NCBI GenBank assembly: GCA_942492115.1
Contig: CALODL010000015.1
Span: 310,001-374,000, forward strand
From: CALODL01 sp942492115
GTDB taxonomy: Bacteria > Planctomycetota > Phycisphaerae > UBA1845 > CAIVHJ01
Direction: 5' to 3'
DNA length: 64,000 bases
Shown here: positions 45,202 to 54,179 of the stretch, piece by piece
Numbering within the stretch: position 1 is the first letter of the stretch
Layout of the letters: each line of letters opens with the position of its first letter
Made by a program: the position numbers and the translations under genes
The notes under the pieces: model-generated
Told to the model about the DNA's origin: nothing
Seen by the model: only the letters and a program-made list of their open reading frames with translations
Databases searched by the model: none

Positions 45202-47436
45202 ATGTCGAAGTTTCGTACCACGCCGTGGGCGGTCATGGCTTGCATTGCGTTGGCCCAATCCCATGCCTACGCCGGTGGCAACACCGGGCCGGATCTGATC
45301 ACCCGGACCAACAACCACTTCAATCTCGCAGCGTGCAGACAATTCGGACGCAGCGGCGAGATCGGCTCGGGCACGATCGCCATGGGTATCTCTACGACGG
45401 CATGCAACAACGGCGACGTTCCGGTGCACTGGTTTCAGATGCCCAACACGGATCACCCCGTCATGATGAACAATTTCTACCGCCTGACGACGGCGGACGG
45501 CTACACCCGTTTTGAGCAGATCGGTCAGTCCTGGATGAAGCACGGTTTCGGCGCAGCACAGTTCGATGAATGCAGTCTCGGCTGTGCCGAGCCCTTCCCC
45601 GACAACACACAATTGGGACCGGGATGTTCTGATCCGTACCTGGCCAGCCAGATGAGCGATCCGTGCAACATGTCGCCGCGTTCAGCCATCCATCCTTACA
45701 CCGGTGCATTCGAAGGAGGCGCGTGGCTGGGTGTCGGCGGGGGCTGCACATCGTCCGGATGGCATGGCAATTTTCCGGCCAAGAATCACATCGGCCATGT
45801 CCATGATGACATTTCACACCGGTTACAGGTCCAGGAAACCGACTTGATCCCCGAATCAAACCCGACCGCTCGGTACTTTGGCGAAATCCATTACATCGCG
45901 CCGCATGAGTTCGTCGCCGCAAACGGCGCACAACACAACAATGCCTCACACCAGGAGTTCATCGTGGAGCACGGCGCGGAACCGGGCACGTTCAACTTCC
46001 TCGAACCCACTGACCCCGTGTCCGAGTCTCCCGCCCTGGATGCGTGGGTCGATGCCACGCAGGTCATCATCGAACCTCAACCGGGTGTCGACGGCCGCGC
46101 TATTCTGGCTTTTGACATCACCGAACTCGGCGGCGGGCAGTGGCATTATGAATATGCGATTTACAACATGAATCTCGACCAGGCCATCGGCGCTCTTGCG
46201 ATCCCCGTTCCGGAGGACGTGACACTCAGCGCCATCGGGTTTCATGCGCCATTGCACCATGCTCCCGAACTCAATGCCGACAATTACTCGAACGACCCCT
46301 GGAGCATGTCGACGGATCATCAGGAGATGCGGTGGTCAACGGTGCCGTTCGACGTCGATCCAGAAGCCAACGCCCTGCGCTACGGCACGGTGTACAACTT
46401 TCGATTCAACGCCAACGCGCCACCGAAGCCGGCTGTCGCAGAGGTCGAATTGTTCAAATCGGGTCCGGTGACAACCATGGTCGTCGCCACTCTCGGTCCT
46501 TCGTCCGAGGCGTCTCTGTGCGGAACACTCGAAGATTGTGCGGATCCCGAAGGAGACGGCATCCGCAACGACGGTTGCGTGTGGTCCGCCTGCGAAGATG
46601 GAGCCTGCATGGGCATTGACATCGTTTTCGCCGACATGGGTGGTCCCTTCGGTGATTGTGCACCGGATGGCGCGGCCGATGGCAACGATCGATTCCACGC
46701 ACTGAACTGCTTTGCCAACAAAGGCGCCGGGGGTTATCCATGCGCGGTCAGTCCACCGACCGCGTTCAATGTCGACACCGGTGGCCCGTTCGGCGCGTGC
46801 AGCCCGGATGGCGTGTGTGATGCCAACGACGCATTTCACGCCCTGGACGCGTTTTCCGGGACGAGTTCCTGTGCCTGCCCGCTCAATGGTCCGGCGCCAC
46901 AGTTCACACCGCGCAAACTCCGCACAGCGACCGCGAACATCACCCTGGCCCCTTCTCGAGACCACATCACCGCAGATGCCCGGGTGGCCGTGGATGTCTT
47001 ACTGCATACGCCACTCCCCGACTTGCGCGGTTACCAGCTGCACGTCGGCACGAGTGGTGGACACAGCGGATCTCTCGAGCTGATCGACATCACAATTCAA
47101 CCTGCGGTTGAAGCCGCGCGCCACCGGGATGTGACGGGCACGTACCGCAACTCACTCCGCCCCCACGTGTTCGCCGGACTCGACTTCTGGAAGGCATTCA
47201 ACACATCGAGCCAGCAGATGCTGGCCGGGCTCGATGCGCCTGGCATTGCCGTCGAGGCGGGTTACCTGGCGACGTTCGTCTTTCGGTCGTCACCCGATGC
47301 CGCAGGCATGTTCGTCGTTGAACTAATGCACGACGATCACGATTCACGGCAGCGAACGTTCCTGATACCAACGGGTCCGGATGAGCGCATCGCACTGCAG
47401 AGTACGTCGGCCAGGATCATGGTGCGCCAACAATGA
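45202..47436 (+). CDS. Secreted protein of unknown N-terminal family with conserved C-terminal module
   Basis: A 744-residue exported protein (signal ending near SHAYAGG; GGAG upstream of the ATG). Residues about 25-430 are a beta-rich region with many His, Trp and Asp residues (GPDLITRTNNHFNLAACRQF, HWFQMPNTDHPVMMNNFYRL, WHYEYAIYNMNLDQAIGALA) that I cannot assign to a known family. From about 438 comes copy four of the module: CADPEGDGIRNDGCVWSAC, NDRFHALNCF, NDAFHALDAF, CACPLNGP, LRGYQLHVG, GMFVVELM and QRTFLIPT. The protein ends without an anchor. Confidence 0.7.
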   Translation: MSKFRTTPWAVMACIALAQSHAYAGGNTGPDLITRTNNHFNLAACRQFGRSGEIGSGTIAMGISTTACNNGDVPVHWFQMPNTDHPVMMNNFYRLTTADGYTRFEQIGQSWMKHGFGAAQFDECSLGCAEPFPDNTQLGPGCSDPYLASQMSDPCNMSPRSAIHPYTGAFEGGAWLGVGGGCTSSGWHGNFPAKNHIGHVHDDISHRLQVQETDLIPESNPTARYFGEIHYIAPHEFVAANGAQHNNASHQEFIVEHGAEPGTFNFLEPTDPVSESPALDAWVDATQVIIEPQPGVDGRAILAFDITELGGGQWHYEYAIYNMNLDQAIGALAIPVPEDVTLSAIGFHAPLHHAPELNADNYSNDPWSMSTDHQEMRWSTVPFDVDPEANALRYGTVYNFRFNANAPPKPAVAEVELFKSGPVTTMVVATLGPSSEASLCGTLEDCADPEGDGIRNDGCVWSACEDGACMGIDIVFADMGGPFGDCAPDGAADGNDRFHALNCFANKGAGGYPCAVSPPTAFNVDTGGPFGACSPDGVCDANDAFHALDAFSGTSSCACPLNGPAPQFTPRKLRTATANITLAPSRDHITADARVAVDVLLHTPLPDLRGYQLHVGTSGGHSGSLELIDITIQPAVEAARHRDVTGTYRNSLRPHVFAGLDFWKAFNTSSQQMLAGLDAPGIAVEAGYLATFVFRSSPDAAGMFVVELMHDDHDSRQRTFLIPTGPDERIALQSTSARIMVRQQ
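46515..47436 (+). repeat. Conserved C-terminal module, copy 4 of 4
   Basis: Same motif order as the other three copies; the CxCPLxG marker reads CACPLNGP and the second loop ends LDAF rather than LNAF. Confidence 0.8.
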
Positions 47437-47458
47437 TGTCATTCACTCTGCGGCTGAT

Positions 47459-48439
47459 TTACAACACCTCGGACCACGCGTCAGCGTAGCTGAAGTTGGA
47501 AAACCCACCGCCGGTGTGCAGAAACAGGAGGCGTGCGTCCTGCGACCAGCGGCCCGCTCGAATCTCGTGATGCATCGCATAAAACGCCTTGCCACTGTAA
47601 CACGGGTCGAGAAGCACACCTTCGAGCCGAAAGATATCACGCATCAGTGCAAGCTCTTCCGGAGTGGTCAACCCATAGCCACGCCCCTGGTATCCATCAA
47701 TGATGTCCAGACGCGTGTCATCGATGGGCGCCGGTCCTCCTGAAGCGAGCATGTCTTCGCGGATAGACCGTACCCGCTCGCGAAAATAGGCGCTGTCGTC
47801 ACACACTGGCACGCCCACGATGCGCCACGACACGTCATGAAGAGCCAGGCCGGCCATCAAACCCGCAGTCGTCCCACCGGATCCCATGGCATGAACGATG
47901 TAGTCGATATCCTGGCCGATCGTGCGCAATTGCGCGCGAATCTCCCCAACCGCTGCAGCGTAGCCCCAAGCACCCAACCCATTGGATGCCCCTTCGGGAA
48001 TAACATAGACCGCGCCCCCGGCGGTTGCATATTCGGCCATCAGCGCGTCGCGGCGGGCATAATCGTCCGGGGTGATCCAGTTCACGGTCGCGCCGGCCAG
48101 GTGATCGAGCAGTGTGTTTCCCTGCAATGTTGGTGGAGCGGCCCCATCGGGAGTCCTGAGAAACAGATGGCATGCCAAACCAAACCGCGCGGCCAGCACG
48201 GCCGTCGCGCGGCAGTGGTTCGAGTCGACTCCGCCGCAGGTCACGACGGACCTGGCGCGGCAGCTCAAGGCTCTTGCCAGGACGAATTCCAATTTGCGAA
48301 CTTTGTTGCCGGAATGCAGAAACCCTGTCTCATCGTCACGTTTGATCCAGATGTCGCGTTGACAGGCCTGGCCATAGCGTTCCAGGGGCTCCAGAGGAGT
48401 GGGCAAACGGGCACAAGTCAGTCGAGCAGGTTCTACCAT
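47459..48439 (-). CDS. PLP-dependent D-cysteine desulfhydrase / ACC deaminase family
   Basis: A 326-residue fold-type II PLP enzyme. The cofactor lysine is K46 in HSGNKVRKLEF, with CGGVDSNHCRATAVLAAR binding the phosphate-side ring and the glycine loop MGSGGTTAGLMAGL later. The family degrades D-cysteine to pyruvate, sulfide and ammonia, or acts on 1-aminocyclopropane carboxylate; the substrate cannot be fixed from these motifs alone. The gene stands alone and converges on the gene at 45202, with 22 bp between stops. Confidence 0.88.
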   Translation of the reverse strand: MVEPARLTCARLPTPLEPLERYGQACQRDIWIKRDDETGFLHSGNKVRKLEFVLARALSCRARSVVTCGGVDSNHCRATAVLAARFGLACHLFLRTPDGAAPPTLQGNTLLDHLAGATVNWITPDDYARRDALMAEYATAGGAVYVIPEGASNGLGAWGYAAAVGEIRAQLRTIGQDIDYIVHAMGSGGTTAGLMAGLALHDVSWRIVGVPVCDDSAYFRERVRSIREDMLASGGPAPIDDTRLDIIDGYQGRGYGLTTPEELALMRDIFRLEGVLLDPCYSGKAFYAMHHEIRAGRWSQDARLLFLHTGGGFSNFSYADAWSEVL

Positions 48440-48822
48440 CGCCTTCCCTAAACAGTGTTGCAGGACATCATGTTACAGGCGAGCCCACGTTTTGCACGAA
48501 TTCGGGGTCCCGCTCGTTCGTCGATGAACCGAGTTCCATTGGAGTCAAGCGCTTGCAGTTTTCGATAGATGGGGTCAGAGTCCCTCGCGCGGGTAGGCGC
48601 CGCGGGAGACTCAGGCAATATTCTAAGGCATCCGTGTGAGCAAGCAGGCGAGAATTCGCACGCAAAACCATGCACCACAAAACATTGAGCACAAGCAAGA
48701 AAACTCTCATCCGCGTGCAGCAAGCTATGGAAGGGACGCACGACGGATGTTATCCTTCTCACTTCGATAGCGGTCAAGAATTTGAAATCAAACCATTACT
48801 CCATAGGAAAGGAGTCTTCGCC
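48440..48822. other. Intergenic upstream region of the barrel-protein gene
   Basis: About 380 bp between divergent genes, AT-richer toward its right end. I see no convincing promoter hexamers or gene; a strong ribosome-binding site (AAAGGAG) lies at the right end. It probably holds the promoters of both flanking genes. Confidence 0.5.
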
Positions 48823-49746
48823 ATGAGACGAATCATGTCATGGCTCTCGTGCACCGCGCTGGTCGCCGGTCTGCCGGCTGCTGCGATGGCGAACGAGACG
48901 AACACTGACGAGCTGAGCAGCTTCAGCCTCATTCAGGACACCGAGTACACGTCTGACGCACCCGCCGATCTGAACTGGGATGCAGAAGGCATCGTCCGCC
49001 AGAGAGCGGCCGACGTCCAGGAATTCGGCACGGTCGAATTCAAGGTCTTCCTCGACTACGCCACGTATTCGGGCCGCCTGGGCCGGACCAGCAACATCTT
49101 CGAAGCAGACTGGAACGGCAACAACCGCGGTGATGATCAGGACGACGACATCATCAGCCGTTTCGAGATGCAATGGGGTTTCATGGAGAACATGGAACTG
49201 GTCCTGAAGCTGCCGATCAACTACGGTGACGGCAAGACTGCAGGCAACTACCCACTGCACGTCGGTCTGCAATGGAAGATTTCAGAGGGACAGGATTGGA
49301 TGCCGTCCTTCGCTCTGTACAACGAGCTGCGCGTCGGCACCTACAAGAATCATGGCGCCGATTGGGAAATCCGCCCGATCATGACGTTCAACATCGTTCC
49401 CGACGAGTTCCGCCTGCACGTGAACCCGTTCTTCCAGATCATCGGTAACGAGAACTACAGCAACAACCGTCACTACAACGCCGGTACCATCATCGGTTTT
49501 GACTGGCGGATGACCGAAGACATGTTCCTGAACGTTGACTACGTCCTGGAAACCGGACTGATCAACGGCATGAGCATGCAGCACCTCGCTGAAGTCGGCG
49601 TTGACTGGGCTTTTGCAGAGAATCAGATGCTGTCGCTGGGCACCCGCGCTCAGCTCGACGGCGACGCCCAGGGACCAAACTGGGGCATCACCCTCGCGTA
49701 CATGTACACGTTCGACAACCTGGGCGGCTTCACTTACACCAACTAG
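48823..49746 (+). CDS. Probable outer-membrane beta-barrel protein
   Basis: A 307-residue exported protein (signal MRRIMSWLSCTALVAGLPAA then AMA). The mature chain has alternating polar/aromatic strands typical of barrels (FGTVEFKVFLDYATYSG, MELVLKLPINYGDG, PSFALYNELRVGTYKN, NVDYVLETGLINGM) and ends in an aromatic strand (GGFTYTN). It resembles the transporter-like barrels annotated as phenol-degradation MetA pathway or DUF-type proteins, but I cannot name one. An acidic loop (DDQDDDI) may bind cations. Strong AAAGGAG and a strong terminator suggest high expression. Confidence 0.65.
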   Translation: MRRIMSWLSCTALVAGLPAAAMANETNTDELSSFSLIQDTEYTSDAPADLNWDAEGIVRQRAADVQEFGTVEFKVFLDYATYSGRLGRTSNIFEADWNGNNRGDDQDDDIISRFEMQWGFMENMELVLKLPINYGDGKTAGNYPLHVGLQWKISEGQDWMPSFALYNELRVGTYKNHGADWEIRPIMTFNIVPDEFRLHVNPFFQIIGNENYSNNRHYNAGTIIGFDWRMTEDMFLNVDYVLETGLINGMSMQHLAEVGVDWAFAENQMLSLGTRAQLDGDAQGPNWGITLAYMYTFDNLGGFTYTN

Positions 49747-49767
49747 TTGTCGCAGATCGCATTCAAT

Positions 49768-49806
49768 AAAAAGGCGAGTCGCTCGATGCGGCTCGCCTTT
49801 TTTTTG
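49768..49806 (+). terminator. Strong Rho-independent terminator
   Basis: An 11-bp stem AGGCGAGTCGC/GCGGCTCGCCT (one G-T wobble) with loop TCGAT, followed by a T8 tract, 22 nt after the barrel gene stop. A preceding A-run would also let it work bidirectionally. Confidence 0.9.
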
Positions 49807-50054
49807 TGCGCACATCCACGGGAGCAGAGGGCCGAGGTGCCTGGCATCAGACAGCCTCGACCACGCCGCAGTTTTCCTCTATTTGAAATTATTGCACCCC
49901 AAGGCTTTCGGGATTGACAGTCGAGTGCAGTGGCCTGTTTCATTTTTGGGTTGCCCGACTTGACCTCGATGCCGTTCCGGCTACCCTATTCGCCTACGTG
50001 TGTAACAGGTGACAGCCGCCTTCGAGCCCGAATCCGAACCAAGGAGTTCCATTC

Positions 50055-50498
50055 ATGACAATGCGCAAAGCCGCAGCGGTTTTCATGGCCGCCATCCCGA
50101 CGATCGTTCTTCTTTCCGGGTGCATCCCGCAGGGCCGATCCCCCGAGCGGCTCATCCTGCCCGGCACGTCGCTCCTGAAGATGGAGATGGACGGCCCCGA
50201 GCAGGTCAAGAAGGGTGAACGCTACAAGTGGACGATCACGCTGACCAACACCGGCCCTTACCACCTTGGCCTGATCAAGCTGATCCATGTCGAAACCGAG
50301 ATGCTGCAGTTCGATGAGCCGTGGAGCATGTCCGAGGAAGACCTCAAGGTGTGGACTTACCGCGTCAAGCACATGGCGCCCGGTGAGGCCAAACTCGTCA
50401 CCGTCGAAGGCACTGCCATCGCTACAGGTGAGATGGAGTTGCACACCGGCGTGACCTATATCCCGTACGGCACCATCGAGACAAGAATCGTCGACTAG
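50055..50498 (+). CDS. Lipoprotein with DUF11/CARDB-like beta-sandwich
   Basis: A 147-residue lipoprotein (AAIPTIVLLSGCIPQ). The mature domain follows the pattern of conserved repeat (DUF11/CARDB) sandwiches: MEMDGPEQVKKGERYKWTIT, LTNTGPYHLGLIKLIH and KHMAPGEAKLVTVEGTA. Such domains are structural or adhesive surface modules, and here the protein is essentially one domain on a lipid anchor. AAGGAG precedes the ATG by about 10 nt. A terminator follows. Confidence 0.7.
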   Translation: MTMRKAAAVFMAAIPTIVLLSGCIPQGRSPERLILPGTSLLKMEMDGPEQVKKGERYKWTITLTNTGPYHLGLIKLIHVETEMLQFDEPWSMSEEDLKVWTYRVKHMAPGEAKLVTVEGTAIATGEMELHTGVTYIPYGTIETRIVD

Positions 50499-50524
50499 AG
50501 CGCCCAGGTACGAATGTTTGTTTG

Positions 50525-50552
50525 AGGGCGGGCCCCGGTGGCCCGCCCTTCT
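50525..50552 (+). terminator. Rho-independent terminator
   Basis: Perfect stem AGGGCGGGCC/GGCCCGCCCT with a CCGGT loop, followed by a T-rich stretch (TCTTC), 26 nt after the lipoprotein gene stop. It lies between convergent genes. Confidence 0.75.
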
Positions 50553-50574
50553 TCATGCGCGACAGTGAGGGCCC

Positions 50575-50880
50575 TCAGCCGTTGATCGTGTACAGAAACC
50601 ATCGGGCGATCGCCGGTGCACCGGACTGCGCCTGTCGAAGGAAGTACACGGTCCACTCATGATGGTCGGACATTCGCAAACGATAGTAATGCCGTCTGAG
50701 ATAGAGCTCGCCGACGCCCCTCTCGCGAGAGCTGACCTTCCAGGCCGCCAGGCAATCCAGAACCTCGTAACGGGCATCGCGCCAGGCAAAAGCCACGGGT
50801 AACCCCGGCTCCCCCCGGGACATGGCGCCCGCGTCGCGGGCACCGAGAGGCGTGATGTTCTCACTAATGAATTCTTTCAT
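50575..50880 (-). CDS. DUF6504 family protein
   Basis: A 101-residue cytoplasmic protein. MKEFISENITP at the start, RGEPGLPVAFAWRDARYEV in the middle and YLRRHYYRLRM plus RWFLYTING at the end match the DUF6504 pattern. Family members in other phyla often sit near DNA polymerase or repair genes, but no such link appears here. I start it at the ATG at 50880; upstream in-frame codons overlap the divergent aromatic-amino-acid gene. Function unknown. Confidence 0.75.
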   Translation of the reverse strand: MKEFISENITPLGARDAGAMSRGEPGLPVAFAWRDARYEVLDCLAAWKVSSRERGVGELYLRRHYYRLRMSDHHEWTVYFLRQAQSGAPAIARWFLYTING

Positions 50881-50983
50881 GACATCGCCGCGACCATTAT
50901 GGGCATGCGGCCCTGAGACAAAACCCAGGGAAGCCCCTAGAATGCAATAACCTTTCCAGATATCCAGACATGCGAGCATAACC

Positions 50984-53041
50984 ATGAGCGATCGTGTTGA
51001 ACCTGCGGATTCGGCCACTCCTGAATCGACGCCGGACAAAGTCGGTGAGGTCCGTGAGGACATCGATGTCGTTGACCGTCAACTCCTGGCCCTGTTGGCC
51101 CACCGCCGACGACTCGCCAAATCGATCATCGACCTCAAGGACATCGGCAACGTGCCGGTACGCGACCCGCACCGCGAGAATCTCATCCTCAATCGGTTGA
51201 TTGCTGAAGGTAAGACCAGCGGCCTCGATGCCCATTTCGTCTCGACGGTGTTCGAACGCATTATCGATGACTCCATTCGCCTGCAGCAGGAACACCTGCA
51301 CGCCCGCGCGGCCCACGGGGATCACCCGGAGGTCATCCGCGTTGCGGTACAGGGTATTCGCGGAGCCTACAGCTACGGGGCCGCGCAGGCGTTTTTTTCC
51401 AAGTACAGTGAACGCCTGGCGATTCTCGAGTGTACCTCTTTCGCCGATGCGTTTCGCAGTGTTGAGGATGGCAAGGCCGACTACGCCGTCGTTCCGATCG
51501 AGAACACGACTTCGGGTAGTATCAATGAGGTCTACGACCTGCTGCTGCATACACGGCTATCGATCGTCGGTGAAGAGAAACTGGCCATCAACCATTGCCT
51601 GATGGCCACCGCCGCGACTTCACTGGCCGAACTGCATACGATCGTGTCCCATCCACAAGCCTTGCAGCAATGCGGCGAGTTCCTCAGGTCACTGCCGTGC
51701 CGGATCGAATCGTTCAGCGACACGGCCAGCGCGGCCCGCCGGGTCAAGGAGGACGACGATCCACGGCAGGCCGCCATTGCCAGCGAAACGGCCGCCGAGA
51801 CGTATGGCCTCACCATTTTGAAGCGTGACATCACCAACACATCGGAGAACTTCACGCGGTTCATCGTGGCAGCGCGACAGGCACAGACAGTCACGACGCG
51901 GGTCCCATGCAAAACGTCGCTGGTCATGGCCACGGCCCAAACACCGGGGGCATTGGTCGAGGCGCTGATGATCTTCAAGGACAACGACCTCAACATGACC
52001 AAGCTCGAATCGCGCCCCATGCACGACAATCCCTGGGAGGAGATGTTTTACGTCGATTGCGCGGGCAACCTGTCGGATGATGCATTCAAGACCGCTGTGG
52101 AGCAGCTGGCCCGCGTCACCCGCTTCGTCAAGATTCTGGGCTGCTACCCGACGACGGACATCGCGCCTATCGCCCAGATCACATCCTCGGCCGACTCCCC
52201 GAAGGACAAGGTAGCGCAATCACCCACGCCCTCGGCCACGACGCCCGCGCCGAAGGGGTACAAGCTGGTCAGCCGTCAACACAAGAGCGACGACACGATC
52301 ATTGCGGTCGGTGCGGCGCGCATCGGCGGCGACCAATTCACCGTCATCGCCGGCCCCTGTTCAGTGGAGTCCCGTGAACAGATCATGACCTGCGCCCGCG
52401 AAGTACGCCAGCACGGCGGCGCCATTCTTCGTGGCGGCTGCTTCAAGCCCCGCAGTTCGCCCTACAGCTTCCAGGGGTTGGGTTTCGAAGGGCTCGATCT
52501 CCTCGTCGAAGCCGGCGAACGCCATGGCCTGCCGATCATCACCGAAGTGCTGTCGCCACAGGACGTGCAAGAAGTCGCCAAGCGCGCGCACGTCCTGCAG
52601 ATCGGCGCCCGCAACATGCAAAACTTCAGTTTGCTCAAGGAGGTCGGGACCACACAGCGCCCGGTCATGCTCAAACGTGGGCTGATGTCGTCAGTAGAAG
52701 AATTGCTGCAAGCCGCCGAGTACATCCTCGCCCAGGGCAACCAGCAGGTGATTCTGTGCGAGCGGGGGATTCGCACGTTTGAAACAGCCACGCGCAACAC
52801 ACTCGATCTGAGTGCGGTACCGATACTGCGCAACCGCACACACCTGCCGATCATCGTCGATCCCTCGCATGCCGCAGGTGAGCGAGACCTCGTACCACCT
52901 TTGTGTCGCGCTGCCCGGGCCATTGGTGCCCATGGCATCATGATCGAGATGCACCCTGATCCGGAGAAGGCCCTGAGCGATGGGCCCCAGGCGCTGCGCC
53001 TGGAACAGTTCGAAAAGCTCATGGCAGAATTTCGCGACTGA
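50984..53041 (+). CDS. pheA: Chorismate mutase - prephenate dehydratase - ACT - DAHP synthase fusion
   Basis: A 685-residue cytoplasmic enzyme in four parts. Residues about 20-105 are an AroQ-type chorismate mutase (EDIDVVDRQLLALLAHRRRL, DPHRENLIL). About 118-300 is prephenate dehydratase, with VPIENTTSGS and the catalytic Thr in NFTRF (289-293). About 310-385 is an ACT domain with the Phe-binding GALV (322-325) and ESRP (342-345). After a Pro/Ser/Ala linker, about 435-685 is a class I-beta DAHP synthase (GPCSVES 457-463, GGCFKPRSSPYSFQG, MLKRGLMSS, HAAGERD). So the first and last committed steps to phenylalanine sit on one chain, presumably Phe-inhibited through ACT. No other shikimate gene is adjacent. 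Confidence 0.9.
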   Translation: MSDRVEPADSATPESTPDKVGEVREDIDVVDRQLLALLAHRRRLAKSIIDLKDIGNVPVRDPHRENLILNRLIAEGKTSGLDAHFVSTVFERIIDDSIRLQQEHLHARAAHGDHPEVIRVAVQGIRGAYSYGAAQAFFSKYSERLAILECTSFADAFRSVEDGKADYAVVPIENTTSGSINEVYDLLLHTRLSIVGEEKLAINHCLMATAATSLAELHTIVSHPQALQQCGEFLRSLPCRIESFSDTASAARRVKEDDDPRQAAIASETAAETYGLTILKRDITNTSENFTRFIVAARQAQTVTTRVPCKTSLVMATAQTPGALVEALMIFKDNDLNMTKLESRPMHDNPWEEMFYVDCAGNLSDDAFKTAVEQLARVTRFVKILGCYPTTDIAPIAQITSSADSPKDKVAQSPTPSATTPAPKGYKLVSRQHKSDDTIIAVGAARIGGDQFTVIAGPCSVESREQIMTCAREVRQHGGAILRGGCFKPRSSPYSFQGLGFEGLDLLVEAGERHGLPIITEVLSPQDVQEVAKRAHVLQIGARNMQNFSLLKEVGTTQRPVMLKRGLMSSVEELLQAAEYILAQGNQQVILCERGIRTFETATRNTLDLSAVPILRNRTHLPIIVDPSHAAGERDLVPPLCRAARAIGAHGIMIEMHPDPEKALSDGPQALRLEQFEKLMAEFRD

Positions 53042-53064
53042 TTTCGAACAACTGAGCGCAAGAA

Positions 53065-53093
53065 AGGGGCCCTCCTGCATCAAGGAGAGCCCC
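53065..53093. terminator. Probable bidirectional terminator
   Basis: GGGGCCCTCC / GGAGAGCCCC forms an imperfect hairpin (one mismatch) between the convergent aromatic-enzyme gene and the lipoprotein gene at 53124; short A/T-poor flanks make it moderate. Confidence 0.5.
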
Positions 53094-53123
53094 ATCGTGA
53101 ATCTGTATCGGAAGTCTCACCGA

Positions 53124-53774
53124 CTATTCGCTGCAGGCATCTCCGCCGCCGTCGCGATACTCATCCCACGCCAGGCAGCAGTTCACGAGTACGATGAGGT
53201 GGCGATCGAGCAAACCCTTGACCATCGCACCGGTCGGAGCCGGATCAACCTCGCCCCGGGCAACGATGTCGTCTGCAATGGATTGCGCGATGGCGGCCAC
53301 ATCCAGTGAGGCAGTCAGGTCGCAGGCACCGTCAACGAAGTCCTGGTTGTCCTCGCAGCTGGCCAGGGCGACACCGGAGTTCTCACGGATCACGCCACCC
53401 AGATCCCCTACGGCATCACGGTCGACCACGATATCGACATTGTCGAAGACAGCGTCGCCCCGCACGACGACGAGGACATCATCCGCGCCGGAGGGCTCGA
53501 GCTGAATGCTGCTGCCGTCATCGCGAGCTATGGAGAAGTCCTGACCATCGGTAGGCGGCGTGATCGTCCCGTCGTCAGCAACGACCTGCTGAATGTTGCC
53601 TGTTTCAGGGTTGCGGTTGAACTCAAAATTGCCGCGATCGTCGATCAGCGTTCCAAAGATATCGGGGTTCTCGCTGGCCTCGAACCGCGCGTCGATCTCG
53701 GCCGGCGTCCGCGAGCAGCCTCCGATCACTACCATGGCCGCGATCACACCGGTCGACACTATTCTCATTCTCAT
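53124..53774 (-). CDS. Acidic lipoprotein of unknown function
   Basis: A 216-residue lipoprotein (MRMRIVSTGVIAAMVVIGGC). The mature chain is acidic and beta-rich (FGTLIDDRGNFEFNRNPETG, DDVLVVVRGDAVFDNVDIVV), then a short helical end with paired cysteines (LIVLVNCCLAWDEY, GGGDACSE). The C-terminus contains four to five Cys that may form disulfides. No family is recognised. The ATG at 53774 is chosen because GGAG then lies 7 nt upstream; ATGs at 53780 and 53768 are close alternatives. Confidence 0.55.
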   Translation of the reverse strand: MRMRIVSTGVIAAMVVIGGCSRTPAEIDARFEASENPDIFGTLIDDRGNFEFNRNPETGNIQQVVADDGTITPPTDGQDFSIARDDGSSIQLEPSGADDVLVVVRGDAVFDNVDIVVDRDAVGDLGGVIRENSGVALASCEDNQDFVDGACDLTASLDVAAIAQSIADDIVARGEVDPAPTGAMVKGLLDRHLIVLVNCCLAWDEYRDGGGDACSE

Positions 53775-54179
53775 CAACATTCTCCAATCGACATGTGAGG
53801 ATGCCCCACTGGCTGGCTCATCATAGACAGCAGCAAGCAGAGCGACAAGCGTCACGGCCGCCTGCGGACCATGCGGATCGCGCGTCACCCCACGGACCAC
53901 CCCGGTCCGCGTGATGTTTCATCGGCACGAGCCATACCACCTGGTTGAACCACAGCACCAATATCTCCGAACTTATTGCGAATCAACATCCTAACGTCAT
54001 CCGCGTGCGCGCCGCACCACGCGATCAGGTGGGCAATGGGCTGGAAGTGGGAATTCCCCAATGGGTACATTTCCTGCCCCTGCGGGCTTGCCATCATCGC
54101 CGAGGATGCCAGAATACCGCCTGCGTTCTACGCGACCATTGCCCATTCAGCTCGAATCGAGAATACCTGGAGGCGCCTG
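53775..54179. other. Intergenic region between divergent genes, nothing recognised
   Basis: About 405 bp. Open frames run through it on both strands but lack start signals and family resemblance; GGAGG at 54169-54173 serves the downstream gene. Confidence 0.5.
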
